Assembly: GCA_016714015.1 (NCBI GenBank)
Contig: JADJNZ010000007.1
Location: 62,001 to 126,000 of the forward strand
Length of the DNA: 64,000 bases
Direction of reading: 5' to 3'
Source of the DNA: Gemmatimonadota bacterium
GTDB taxonomy: Bacteria; Gemmatimonadota; Gemmatimonadetes; Gemmatimonadales; Gemmatimonadaceae
The notes under the pieces were generated by a model. The model saw nothing but the letters and a program-made list of their open reading frames with translations, was not told where the DNA came from and searched no databases. Positions 24,181 to 32,611 of this stretch are shown in pieces (the stretch's first letter is position 1; every line of letters starts with the position of its first letter). Both the position numbers and the translations under genes were made by a program.

Positions 24181-26397
24181 ATGATGCATCGCATTGAGCG
24201 GACCTTCGCCGGCCGCCCCCTCATCATCGAGACCGGGCGCATGGCCAAGCAGGCCGCCGGGTCCGCGCTCGTCACCTACGGGGAGACCGTCCTCCTCGCC
24301 GCCGTCACCGTGAGCGAGAAGAAGAGCCCGCTGCCCTTCTTCCCGCTCACCGTCGAGTACAAGGAGAAGATGTACGCCTCGGGCAAGATCCCGGGCGGCT
24401 TCATCAAGCGCGAGGGGCGTCCGCGCGATGAGGAGATCCTCTCCTGCCGGATCATCGACCGCTCGATCCGTCCGCTCTTCCCGGAAGGCTTCCAGAACGA
24501 GGTGCAGGTCGTCATCTACGTCCTCTCCGCCGACCAGGAGAACGACCACGACGTCCTCGGCCTCATCGCGACGTCGTTCGCGCTGAGCGCGAGCAAGATC
24601 CCGTGGGCGGGCCCGATCGCCGGCGTGCGCGTCGGCCGCGTCGAGGGGAAGTGGCTGCTCAACCCGACGTTCCAGGCGCTCGAGTTCTCGGACATGGACA
24701 TGATCGTCGCCGGCTCGGCCGACTCGATCATGATGGTCGAGGGCGGTGCGCTCGAGGTCTCCGAGGCGGACATCGTCGAGGGGCTCAAGATCGCCCAGAA
24801 GGGGATCGGCGAGATCGTCGCGATGCAGGAGGAGCTCCTCAAGAAGGCCGGCGTCGCCGAGAAGATGGCGTGGACGGCCACGGAGATCCCGGCCGACGTC
24901 AAGAAGACGGTGACCAAGGCCGCCGAGAAGCGCATCGAGGCCGCGATCAACCAGAAGGACAAGGCGACGCGCATCCAGGCGGTCGAGAAGGTGAAGGAAG
25001 AGGTGAAGGCCGAGATGGCGACGGTGCTCGATCCGGCGCACCACGGCCTCGTCGGCATGATCGTCGGCGACCTCGAGTACAACGCGCTCCGCGCGCAGGT
25101 GCTCGACACCGGCCTCCGCGTCGACGGCCGCAAGCCGAACGTCGTCCGCGACATCTCGATCGACGCGTCGGTGCTCCCGCGCGCGCACGGGTCGGCGCTC
25201 TTCACGCGCGGCCAGACGCAGGCGCTCGTCGTCGCGACCCTCGGCACCGCCAATGACGTCCAGCGCATGGACAACATCGACGACGCGAAGGAGACGACGA
25301 AGTCGTTCATGCTGCACTACAACTTCCCGCCGTTCTCGACGGGCGAGGCCAAGCCGATGCGCGGCACCGGCCGTCGCGAGATCGGGCACGGGGCGCTCGC
25401 CGAGCGCGCGATCCAGGCGGTGCTGCCGGCGTTCGAGCAGTTCCCGTACACGATCCGCATCGTGAGCGAGATCCTCGAGTCCAACGGCAGCTCCTCGATG
25501 GCGTCGATCTGCGGCGGCTCGCTCGCCTGCTTCGACGCGGGCATCCCGCTCAAGGCCCCGGTCGCCGGCGTGGCGATGGGTCTCATCAAGGAAGGCAAGA
25601 AGTACGCGATCCTCACCGACATCCTCGGCACCGAGGACCACCTCGGCGACATGGACTTCAAGGTCGCCGGCACGGAGCAGGGGATCACGTCCATCCAGAT
25701 GGACATCAAGATCCAGGGGCTCGACCTCAAGATCATGATCGAGGCGCTCGCGCAGGCGCGCGAAGGCCGCCTGCACATCCTCGGCGAGATGAACAAGGCG
25801 CTCCCGACCGTGCGCCCGGACCTCTCGAAGTACGCGCCGCGCATCGTGACGATGATGATCAACCCCGAGAAGATCGGCGACCTCATCGGCCCGAAGGGCA
25901 AGACGATCCGCGGCATCCAGGACGAGACCGGCGCCGAGCTCTCGGTGGACGATTCGGGTCTGGTCACCATCGCCGCCGTCGGCGGCGAGGCGATGGAGCG
26001 CGCGCGCCAGATGGTGCAGGCGATCACGGCCGAGCCGGTGGTGGGCGAGACCTACCAGGGCACGGTCAAGTCGGTGACGGCGTTCGGCGCCTTCATCGAG
26101 ATCATGCCCGGCACCGAGGCCCTCCTCCACGTCTCCGAGATGCGCCACACGCGCGTCGAGAAGCCGGAGGACGTGGTCAAGAAGGGTGAGCAGGTCACCG
26201 TGAAGCTCATCGACCGCGATGAGCGTGGCCGTCTGCGTCTCTCGATGAAGGCGCTGCTCCCGAAGCCCGAGGGAATGCCCGACGCCCCGGCCGGCAGCGA
26301 GGGTGGTGAAGGTGGCGGCTCGGGCGAGGAGCGCCCGCGCAGCGACCGTCCCCGTGGCGGGGATCGTGACCGTCGCGGCGGCCGCGACCGCCGCTAA
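24181..26397 (+). CDS. pnp: polyribonucleotide nucleotidyltransferase (PNPase)
   Basis: Phosphorolytic 3'-5' exonuclease of the degradosome. 738 residues from ATG 24181 (or 24184). Two RNase PH-like cores: the first with KIPGGFIKREGRP and RPLFPEGF, the second with RGQTQALVVATLGT, SFMLHYNFPPFS and SNGSSSMASICGGSLA. The KH domain starts near 560 with IGDLIGPKGKTIRGI, followed by the S1 domain (GTVKSVTAFGAFIEI ... LLHVSEM). The tail is rich in Gly, Glu and Arg. No SD is visible. Confidence 0.97.
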   Translation: MMHRIERTFAGRPLIIETGRMAKQAAGSALVTYGETVLLAAVTVSEKKSPLPFFPLTVEYKEKMYASGKIPGGFIKREGRPRDEEILSCRIIDRSIRPLFPEGFQNEVQVVIYVLSADQENDHDVLGLIATSFALSASKIPWAGPIAGVRVGRVEGKWLLNPTFQALEFSDMDMIVAGSADSIMMVEGGALEVSEADIVEGLKIAQKGIGEIVAMQEELLKKAGVAEKMAWTATEIPADVKKTVTKAAEKRIEAAINQKDKATRIQAVEKVKEEVKAEMATVLDPAHHGLVGMIVGDLEYNALRAQVLDTGLRVDGRKPNVVRDISIDASVLPRAHGSALFTRGQTQALVVATLGTANDVQRMDNIDDAKETTKSFMLHYNFPPFSTGEAKPMRGTGRREIGHGALAERAIQAVLPAFEQFPYTIRIVSEILESNGSSSMASICGGSLACFDAGIPLKAPVAGVAMGLIKEGKKYAILTDILGTEDHLGDMDFKVAGTEQGITSIQMDIKIQGLDLKIMIEALAQAREGRLHILGEMNKALPTVRPDLSKYAPRIVTMMINPEKIGDLIGPKGKTIRGIQDETGAELSVDDSGLVTIAAVGGEAMERARQMVQAITAEPVVGETYQGTVKSVTAFGAFIEIMPGTEALLHVSEMRHTRVEKPEDVVKKGEQVTVKLIDRDERGRLRLSMKALLPKPEGMPDAPAGSEGGEGGGSGEERPRSDRPRGGDRDRRGGRDRR

Positions 26398-26401
26398 GCG
26401 C

Positions 26402-27673
26402 ATGACCGAAGGTTCCGGTGTCACCGCCGCCTCCAGCGAGCGCGGCGTGCAACGGACCCTCCTCTCGAACGGACTGACCGTACTCTCGGAATACATGCCG
26501 GGAGTACGGTCGGTGTCGTTGGGGGCCTGGGTCCGCTCGGCGTCGCTGCACGAGGCGCGCGAGCAGATGGGGGTCTCGCACCTCCTCGAGCACATGGTGT
26601 TCAAGGGGTCCGAGTCGCGGTCGGCGAAGGAGCTGGCGCTCGCGCTCGAGTCGCTCGGGGGCTCACTCGACGCCTACACGGGGCGTGAGCACACCTCCTT
26701 CCAGGCACGGGTGCTCGACGAGCACCTGCCGCAGGCGGCGGACGTGCTCTTCGACCTGATGTTCCGGCCCGCCCTTCGCCAGGCGGATCTCGACCTCGAG
26801 CGCGGGGTCGTGCTCGAGGAGATCTCCATGGTGGAGGACACGCCGGACGACATCGTCTTCGAGATCCACAACGCGGCCCTCTGGGGCGACCATCCGTTCG
26901 GGTACTCGATCCTCGGCACGCCCGAGACGGTGGAAGGCCTGGAGCTGGCCGACCTGCGCTCCCTCCATGACCGGGCGTACCGGGCGGGGAACGTGGTGGT
27001 GGCCGCGTCGGGGAACGTCCGGCACGAGCAGCTGCTCGCAGTGCTGGCCCAGGCCGGGTGGGACGCGCTGCCGGCGGGCACCGGCGCGACCCCGCGGGTG
27101 CCCGCAGCGCGCGCGGCGGCGCCGAGCGACCAAGCGGTGGACCGCGACACCCAGCAGATGCACCTGGTATTCGGCAACGCGATCGTGCCGCACAGCGATC
27201 CTCGCCGCCATGCGTTGATGCTGGTGAACTCGCTCTTCGGCGGCGGAATGAGCTCGCGGCTCTTCCAGCGGGTCCGGGAGGAGCTCGGGCTGGCCTACTC
27301 GGTGCACTCGTTCCAGAGCTTCCACGTCACCGCGGGGGCGCAGGGGATCTACGTGGGGTGCGCGCCGGAGCGGGCCGAGGAGGCCGCGGCGGCGGTTCGC
27401 GCGGAGATGCTCCGACTCACGTCCGAGGGTATCCCGGCGGACGAACTGCAGATGGGGAAGCAGCAGCTCAAGGGGCAGATCACGCTCTCGATGGAGAGCG
27501 TCTCGGCCCGGATGTACCGCGCGGCGGCGGTGGAGCTCTACAACGAGCCCTATCGCCCGCTGGACGAGGTCCTCGCGCGGGTAGATTCCGTCACGGCTGG
27601 CGAGGTGGCGGCTGCGTGCCGAGATTTCTATTCGGTCGACGCGCAGACTGTGGTACGGTTGGGTCCGGTGTAG
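26402..27673 (+). CDS. M16 family zinc peptidase (pitrilysin/processing-peptidase type)
   Basis: 423-residue single-unit M16 protease. The inverted zinc motif HLLEH lies at residues 60-64, followed by FKGS and the downstream glutamate region ERGVVLEEISM. The C-terminal half contains SLFGGGMSSRLFQRVREELGLAYS, the partner-domain signature. There is no signal peptide, so it may be cytoplasmic. It starts five bases after pnp, an order (pnp followed by an M16 peptidase) seen in many bacteria such as the YmxG group. Substrate unknown. Confidence 0.92.
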   Translation: MTEGSGVTAASSERGVQRTLLSNGLTVLSEYMPGVRSVSLGAWVRSASLHEAREQMGVSHLLEHMVFKGSESRSAKELALALESLGGSLDAYTGREHTSFQARVLDEHLPQAADVLFDLMFRPALRQADLDLERGVVLEEISMVEDTPDDIVFEIHNAALWGDHPFGYSILGTPETVEGLELADLRSLHDRAYRAGNVVVAASGNVRHEQLLAVLAQAGWDALPAGTGATPRVPAARAAAPSDQAVDRDTQQMHLVFGNAIVPHSDPRRHALMLVNSLFGGGMSSRLFQRVREELGLAYSVHSFQSFHVTAGAQGIYVGCAPERAEEAAAAVRAEMLRLTSEGIPADELQMGKQQLKGQITLSMESVSARMYRAAAVELYNEPYRPLDEVLARVDSVTAGEVAAACRDFYSVDAQTVVRLGPV

Positions 27674-27734
27674 TGGCATCCGCGCGCGCCAACTGCTTTC
27701 TCAAACTCTCCATCTCCCCAATACCCGCCCGCAC

Positions 27735-28850
27735 ATGAAGATCGGAATCCCGAAGGAGATCAAGACGAACGAGAATCGTGTCTCGCTCGTCCCGGCCGGC
27801 GCCGAGGCGCTCGTGGCCGCTGGTCATACCGTCTACGTCGAGCAGAGCGCCGGTGAGGGCTCGGGCTTCACGGACGAGCAGTACACGAGCGTCGGCGCGA
27901 AGATCCTCCCGACGGCCGACGCCGTCTGGAAGGAAGCCGAGATGATCATCAAGGTGAAGGAGCCGATCGCGGTCGAGTGGCCGCGCATGCGGAAGGGACA
28001 GACGATCTTCACCTACTTCCACTTCGCCGCCGACGAGAAGCTCACGAAGGCGCACATGGACTCGGGCGCGACCTGCATCGCGTACGAGACGGTCGAGCTC
28101 GCGAACCGGGACCTCCCGCTCCTCATCCCGATGTCGGAAGTGGCGGGCCGGATGGCGGTCCAGGAAGGCGCGAAGTACCTCGAGAAGCTCTACGGCGGCC
28201 GCGGCGTGCTGCTCGGCGGCGTCCCGGGCGTGCCGCCGGCCAAGGTCGTGATCCTCGGCGGTGGCATCGTGGGCGTGAACGCGGCGAAGATGGCGGCGGG
28301 CCTCGGCGCGAAGGTCATCATCCTCGACACCTCGCTCCCGCGTCTCCGGTACCTGAGCGACGTGATGCCGGCGAACGTGCAGCTGATCTACTCCAACCGC
28401 GCCAACATCCTCGAGGCGATCGCCTCGGCGGACCTCGTGGTCGGCGGCGTGCTGCTCCCGGGCGCGAAGGCGCCGAAGCTCATCCGCAAGGAGGACCTCA
28501 AGACGATGCGTCCGGGGTCGGTGATCGTGGACGTGGCGATCGACCAGGGCGGCTGCGTGGAGACGATCAAGGCGACGACGCACGAGAACCCGGTCTACAC
28601 GGTGGACGGGATCATCCACTACGGCGTGGCCAACATGCCGGGCGGGGTGCCGCGCACGTCGACGCTGGCGCTCACGAATGCGACGCTGCCGTACGCGCTC
28701 AAGCTGGCCAACAAGGGCTGGAAGCAGGCGCTGCGCGAGGATCCGGCGCTGGTGAAGGGGCTGAACGTCGTGGACGGGAAGATCACATACCAGGGCGTGG
28801 CCGAGGCGTTCGGGATGGAGTACCATGCGGCGGAGCAGTTCCTGAAGTAG
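27735..28850 (+). CDS. ald: alanine dehydrogenase
   Basis: NAD-dependent interconversion of L-alanine and pyruvate plus ammonia. 371 residues, the normal length. N-terminal MKIGIPKEIKTNENRVSLVP, the substrate lysine in KVKEP, catalytic histidine in YFHFAADE, the NAD-binding glycine motif ILGGGIVGVNAAKMA, and NMPGGVPRTSTLALTNATLPY near the end. It is followed by a strong terminator. Distinct from the transhydrogenase alpha subunit by length and by the H-containing motif. Confidence 0.96.
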   Translation: MKIGIPKEIKTNENRVSLVPAGAEALVAAGHTVYVEQSAGEGSGFTDEQYTSVGAKILPTADAVWKEAEMIIKVKEPIAVEWPRMRKGQTIFTYFHFAADEKLTKAHMDSGATCIAYETVELANRDLPLLIPMSEVAGRMAVQEGAKYLEKLYGGRGVLLGGVPGVPPAKVVILGGGIVGVNAAKMAAGLGAKVIILDTSLPRLRYLSDVMPANVQLIYSNRANILEAIASADLVVGGVLLPGAKAPKLIRKEDLKTMRPGSVIVDVAIDQGGCVETIKATTHENPVYTVDGIIHYGVANMPGGVPRTSTLALTNATLPYALKLANKGWKQALREDPALVKGLNVVDGKITYQGVAEAFGMEYHAAEQFLK

Positions 28851-28871
28851 ATGGGCGATGGGTGATGGCGG

Positions 28872-28907
28872 AGTGGGGCAGCTCGACCTCGGTCGGGCTG
28901 CCCCACT
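28872..28907 (+). terminator. ald terminator
   Basis: An 11-bp perfect stem AGTGGGGCAGC/GCTGCCCCACT (28872-28882 and 28897-28907), with a further inner stem CGACC/GGTCG around tc, is followed by ttcgttc. It lies 21 bases after the ald stop and is a convincing intrinsic terminator. Confidence 0.85.
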
Positions 28908-28980
28908 TTCGTTCGGTGGCCGGTGCGCACAGTACGGTCCGCGATGGTAGGTTGGGGAACAGGCGGATGCGGAGGGAGCC

Positions 28981-30081
28981 ATGCGGCGGATCCGAGGGGA
29001 GAGGCGGCAGCTGGTCGCGGGTGCGGTCCTGCTGCTCGCTGCGGCGAGCGGTCGGCCGGTGCAGGGGTCGCTTGAAGGGCACGTTCGTGACGCAGAAGGG
29101 CGCGGACTCACCGGCGCGTCGGTGGAAGCCCTCGGCGGCGGCCCTCGCGTCGAGACTGACGCGAGCGGACGATTCCGGCTCCTCCGTCCGGCAATTCCGC
29201 GGTTGTTGGTTCGGCGCATCGGATTCGCGCCAGAGACACTCCACGTCGCGTCACTCCCCGACACAGGCATCCGCGTGGTGCTGCGTCGGCTCGGACGTGC
29301 GCTCGACCCCGTCGTGGTCGTTGGGCATCGGAACCTGATCGGCCCGCTGGCCGCCTTCTATCGGCGCCGCGCGAGCGGGAACGGGCGTTTCCTCACCGAA
29401 GACCAGATCGCGCGCCGCAATGCGCGGCGGATGTCGGACCTGCTGCGCGGCATCCCGGGGTTCCGGGTCGATCAGCGACGGACCGGGATGAGCGCCCTGC
29501 GGGTCCGCGGCTCGGTGGCGGGCCCGGCGGTCTGGCTCGACGGCGTGCCGATGAGCGCCCGCGACGTCGATCTGGACGGCATCGACCCGCGGACGCTCGC
29601 CGCGATGGAGGTCTACAGCGGGTCTGCGACCGTGCCCATCGAATTCTCCGGGGCGACCGGCGGTGCGGGGACGATCGTGCTGTGGACGCGGCAGGGGGAG
29701 GCGCTGCCACGCCGCCGGCGCGCGGGGGATGCGACCGCCGGAGAGGAACTCGCCGCGCTCCTCGAGCGCGAGACGGTCTGGCCTGCGGACAGCGTGGAGG
29801 CGCGGACCGAGCCGCTCGGCACCACGCCGTTGCAGCCGATCTTCCCCGATTCTCTCCTCTCGGCCGGGATCGGCGGCGCGGTCGAGGTGGAATTCGTGGT
29901 CGACTCCACCGGTCAGGTGCGCCGCGAGACCTTCGGCGTGGTCTGGAGTACGCATCCGGCCTTCAGCGAGGCGGTCCGTCGGGCGGTGGAGGCGCGACGG
30001 TTCGTGCCCGCCCGCCGACACGGGCGAGCCGTTTCGCAACTGGTTCAACTGCCCTTCCGCTTCGTCCCCGATCGAGATTGA
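28981..30081 (+). CDS. carboxypeptidase-regulatory / TonB-receptor plug / TonB C-terminal fusion protein
   Basis: 366 residues in three recognisable parts after a signal-like N-terminus (1-28). Residues 29-102 are a carboxypeptidase-regulatory sandwich (SLEGHVRDAEGRGLTGASVEA). Residues 138-236 look like a TonB-dependent receptor plug (LTEDQIARRNARRMSDLLRG, LRVRGS, VWLDGVPM, GGAGTIVLWT). Residues 282-362 match the TonB C-terminal fold (GGAVEVEFVVDSTGQVRRETFGVV ... AVRRAVEARRFVPAR, split by VWSTHPAFSE). There is no beta-barrel, so it is not a receptor. GGAGGG lies just before the ATG. Likely periplasmic or envelope-anchored; function unknown. Confidence 0.8.
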   Translation: MRRIRGERRQLVAGAVLLLAAASGRPVQGSLEGHVRDAEGRGLTGASVEALGGGPRVETDASGRFRLLRPAIPRLLVRRIGFAPETLHVASLPDTGIRVVLRRLGRALDPVVVVGHRNLIGPLAAFYRRRASGNGRFLTEDQIARRNARRMSDLLRGIPGFRVDQRRTGMSALRVRGSVAGPAVWLDGVPMSARDVDLDGIDPRTLAAMEVYSGSATVPIEFSGATGGAGTIVLWTRQGEALPRRRRAGDATAGEELAALLERETVWPADSVEARTEPLGTTPLQPIFPDSLLSAGIGGAVEVEFVVDSTGQVRRETFGVVWSTHPAFSEAVRRAVEARRFVPARRHGRAVSQLVQLPFRFVPDRD

Positions 30082-30109
30082 GCGCCGAAACGCAAAGACT
30101 GACAACAGC

Positions 30110-30139
30110 TTGTCTCGCGGGGTGACGGCGGGGTAACTT
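30110..30139 (+). promoter_or_regulatory. mreB operon promoter
   Basis: TTGTCT (30110-30115), an 18-base spacer and TAACTT (30134-30139), about 70 bases before mreB and after the stop of the upstream gene. The downstream genes mreB to rodA, and perhaps to folC, have no other clear promoter. Confidence 0.55.
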
Positions 30140-30211
30140 CCCCCGTCCCCCCGTTGCGCCCTGGCGCCCTCAGCCGTCCTTGAAGTCCCGACGAGCGAGA
30201 ACCCGAACATC

Positions 30212-31249
30212 ATGCGTTGGCCGTTCTTCAAGAAAGGTGGGTTCCTCCCCGCGAACGCCATTGCGGTGGATCTCGGAACGGCGAACACGCTCGTGTACGT
30301 CAAGGGCGAAGGCATCGTGCTCAACGAGCCTTCGGTCGTCGCGATCGATCGCGACACGAAGGCGATCAAGGGAGTCGGCCTCGAGGCGAAGCGCATGCTC
30401 GGCCGCACGCCCGACGGCGTGATCGCGGTGCGACCGATGAAGGACGGCGTGATCGCCGACTTCGACGTGACCGAGAAGATGCTGCGCTACTTCCTCAACC
30501 TCGTGATCCGGAAGGGGTTCTTCCCGATCAAGCCGCGCGTGATCGTCTGCGTGCCATCGGGGATCACCGAGGTGGAGCGCCGCGCGGTGCGCGACTCGGC
30601 GCTCGGCGCCGGCGCGAAGGATGTGTTCATGGTGGCCGAGCCGATGGCGGCCGCGATCGGCGTGGGGCTGCCGGTGGAGACGCCGACGGGCAACATGGTG
30701 ATCGACATCGGCGGCGGGACGACGGAGATCGCGGTGATCGCGCTCTCGGGCATCGTCTCGGATACGTCGATCCGCACCGGCGGCGACGAGCTCGACGCGG
30801 CGATCGTGCAGTTCATGCGCAAGAGCTACAACCTGCTGATCGGCGAGCCGACGGCGGAGCTCATCAAGATCCAGATCGGATCGGCGGCGCCGCTCGGCGA
30901 AGAACGCGAGATGGAGGTCAAGGGACGTGACCTCGTCTCGGGGATCCCGAAGACGGTGCGCGTGCACTCGGCCGAGATCCGCGAGGCCATCCAGGAGCCG
31001 ATCCAGCAGATCGTGAACGCGGTGCGCCGCGCGCTGGAGATCACGCCGCCCGAACTCGCGTCGGACATCGTCGATCGCGGGATCGTGATGACCGGCGGCG
31101 GCGCGCTCATCCGCGGCCTCGACATCCTGCTCACGCAGGAGACCGGGCTGCCGATCCACGTCGATGAGGATCCCCTGACCTGCGTGGTGCGCGGGACGGG
31201 GCGGATCCTCGATGACGAGGATAAGTATTGGTCGGTGCTGACCACCTGA
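30212..31249 (+). CDS. mreB: rod shape-determining protein MreB
   Basis: Actin-like filament protein that guides lateral wall synthesis. 345 residues: phosphate-1 motif AVDLGTANTLVYVKG, PSVVAIDR, the VCVPSGITEVERRAVRDSA segment, phosphate-2 motif VIDIGGGTTEIAVIAL, and adenosine motif MTGGGALIRGLD. First gene of mreBCD-mrdA-rodA, predicting a rod-shaped cell. The N-terminal FFKKGGFLPANAI may be the membrane-binding end. Confidence 0.97.
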   Translation: MRWPFFKKGGFLPANAIAVDLGTANTLVYVKGEGIVLNEPSVVAIDRDTKAIKGVGLEAKRMLGRTPDGVIAVRPMKDGVIADFDVTEKMLRYFLNLVIRKGFFPIKPRVIVCVPSGITEVERRAVRDSALGAGAKDVFMVAEPMAAAIGVGLPVETPTGNMVIDIGGGTTEIAVIALSGIVSDTSIRTGGDELDAAIVQFMRKSYNLLIGEPTAELIKIQIGSAAPLGEEREMEVKGRDLVSGIPKTVRVHSAEIREAIQEPIQQIVNAVRRALEITPPELASDIVDRGIVMTGGGALIRGLDILLTQETGLPIHVDEDPLTCVVRGTGRILDDEDKYWSVLTT

Positions 31250-31262
31250 CCGGGCGCTGACG

Positions 31263-32126
31263 GTGCCGCGCGGTTCCCGCACGGATTCGCGAACGGACCT
31301 GCTGATCGCGGCGGCCTGCGTGCTCGCGTCGCTCTCCCTGCTCATCCTGCCGGATGGCCCGCGCGATCGCACCGCGGGCGCGATCCGTGGCACCGTCGTC
31401 GCCCCGCTCGCGGCGATGCAGCAGCGCGCCGCGCTCGCGCGCCGATCCTTCGTCTCGCACGACTCCGTCGTCGCGATCGCCGACAGCGTGCTGCGCCGCT
31501 CGCAGCGGCTCGACGAACTCGAGGCGGAGAACGGGCGGCTGCGCGGCATCCTCGGGCTCGGGCGGGCGTTGCGCTGGGGGTTCGTGCCGGCGGAAGCGCT
31601 CGTGGGTCGCGGACTCGGCGATGACCACACGCTCGTGCTCTCGGCCGGTGAGCGGGCCGGGGTCGAGCGTCTCGCCGCCGTGGTGAGCGCGGATGGCCTG
31701 GTCGGCATGGTGCAGCACGTCGATGCCCGGACCAGTGTCGCGATCACCTGGCCCCATCCGGAGTTCCGCGTCAGCGCGACCTCCGCGGACGGCTCGGCGT
31801 TCGGGATCGTCTCCGCGCATGCGGGCGACGGCGCCGAGGGGTTCCTGCTCGAGCTGCGCGGCGTCCCCTTCCGCCAGAAGCTGGCGGTGGGCACGCTCGT
31901 GGTCAGCTCGGGGCTCGGCGGCGTCTACCCGCGCGGGATCCCGATCGGCACGGTGATGGACGAGCTCGGGCCCGAGGGTGGGTGGGAGCGAACGTACCTG
32001 CTGAAGCCGGCGGTGCGCCCGGCCGACGTGACCTCGGTGCTGGTGCTGCGCCCCGACCGGGGCGGTGAGGGCGTGGAGAGCGTCTGGACGCCGTCGCGCG
32101 ACAGCCTTGCGGTACGGCGGCCATGA
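31263..32126 (+). CDS. mreC: rod shape-determining protein MreC
   Basis: Single-pass periplasmic elongasome scaffold that activates PBP2. 287 residues from GTG 31263, 13 bases after mreB. A membrane helix lies at about 15-33, a short coiled coil at about 55-95 (SVLRRSQRLDELEAENGRLRGI), and then the double beta-barrel with VGRGLGDDHTLVLSAGERAGVE. It is linked by an ATGA overlap to mreD. Confidence 0.93.
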   Translation: MPRGSRTDSRTDLLIAAACVLASLSLLILPDGPRDRTAGAIRGTVVAPLAAMQQRAALARRSFVSHDSVVAIADSVLRRSQRLDELEAENGRLRGILGLGRALRWGFVPAEALVGRGLGDDHTLVLSAGERAGVERLAAVVSADGLVGMVQHVDARTSVAITWPHPEFRVSATSADGSAFGIVSAHAGDGAEGFLLELRGVPFRQKLAVGTLVVSSGLGGVYPRGIPIGTVMDELGPEGGWERTYLLKPAVRPADVTSVLVLRPDRGGEGVESVWTPSRDSLAVRRP

Positions 32127-32611
32127 ACTCCTCGCGCTCGCTCGTCGTGGCGGTCCTCGTGCTCGCGCTCGTCGCGCTGCATTACACGCTGCGGCCGATG
32201 CTCGACCTGCGGGCCAACGTGGACTTCCTCGTGATCGCGGTGCTGGTGGTCGCGGTCCGCGTGCGTCCCGGGGCGGCCGCGCTCGTCGGCTTCCTGATCG
32301 GCGTCATCGCCGACGCGCTCACGCCCGAGGCGTTCGGCGCGGGCGCCCTCGCGATGACACTGGTCGGCTTCGCGGCCTCGGAGCTCAAGGCGACCTTCTT
32401 CGCCGACAACGTCCTCCTGAACGCGGTCTTCGTCTTCGTCGGCAAGGTCGCGGTGGATGTCGTCTTCCTCCTCGCGGAGGGTCGGCTCGGCGGACTCGCC
32501 CTCGTGTCGCAGCTCCTGCTGTGGACCCCGCTCGCCGCGCTCGTCACCGCCGTGGTGGGCCTCGCGGTGATGGCGCTGGTGCGCCCCTCGCTCGAGCGGC
32601 GACGCGCATGA
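32123..32611 (+). CDS. mreD: rod shape-determining protein MreD
   Basis: Integral membrane elongasome subunit. 162 residues with five or six hydrophobic helices and the family's ..GxxxGLxxDxxTPExFG-like segment (FLIGVIADALTPEAFGAGAL). The ATG overlaps mreC (ATGA) and its stop overlaps mrdA (ATGA). The call rests on topology, size and position more than on strong motifs. Confidence 0.88.
   Translation: MNSSRSLVVAVLVLALVALHYTLRPMLDLRANVDFLVIAVLVVAVRVRPGAAALVGFLIGVIADALTPEAFGAGALAMTLVGFAASELKATFFADNVLLNAVFVFVGKVAVDVVFLLAEGRLGGLALVSQLLLWTPLAALVTAVVGLAVMALVRPSLERRRA

Noticed and set aside
24100..26604. An 834-codon minus-strand frame opposite pnp
   Set aside because: Shadow of PNPase, which has complete catalytic, KH and S1 motifs.
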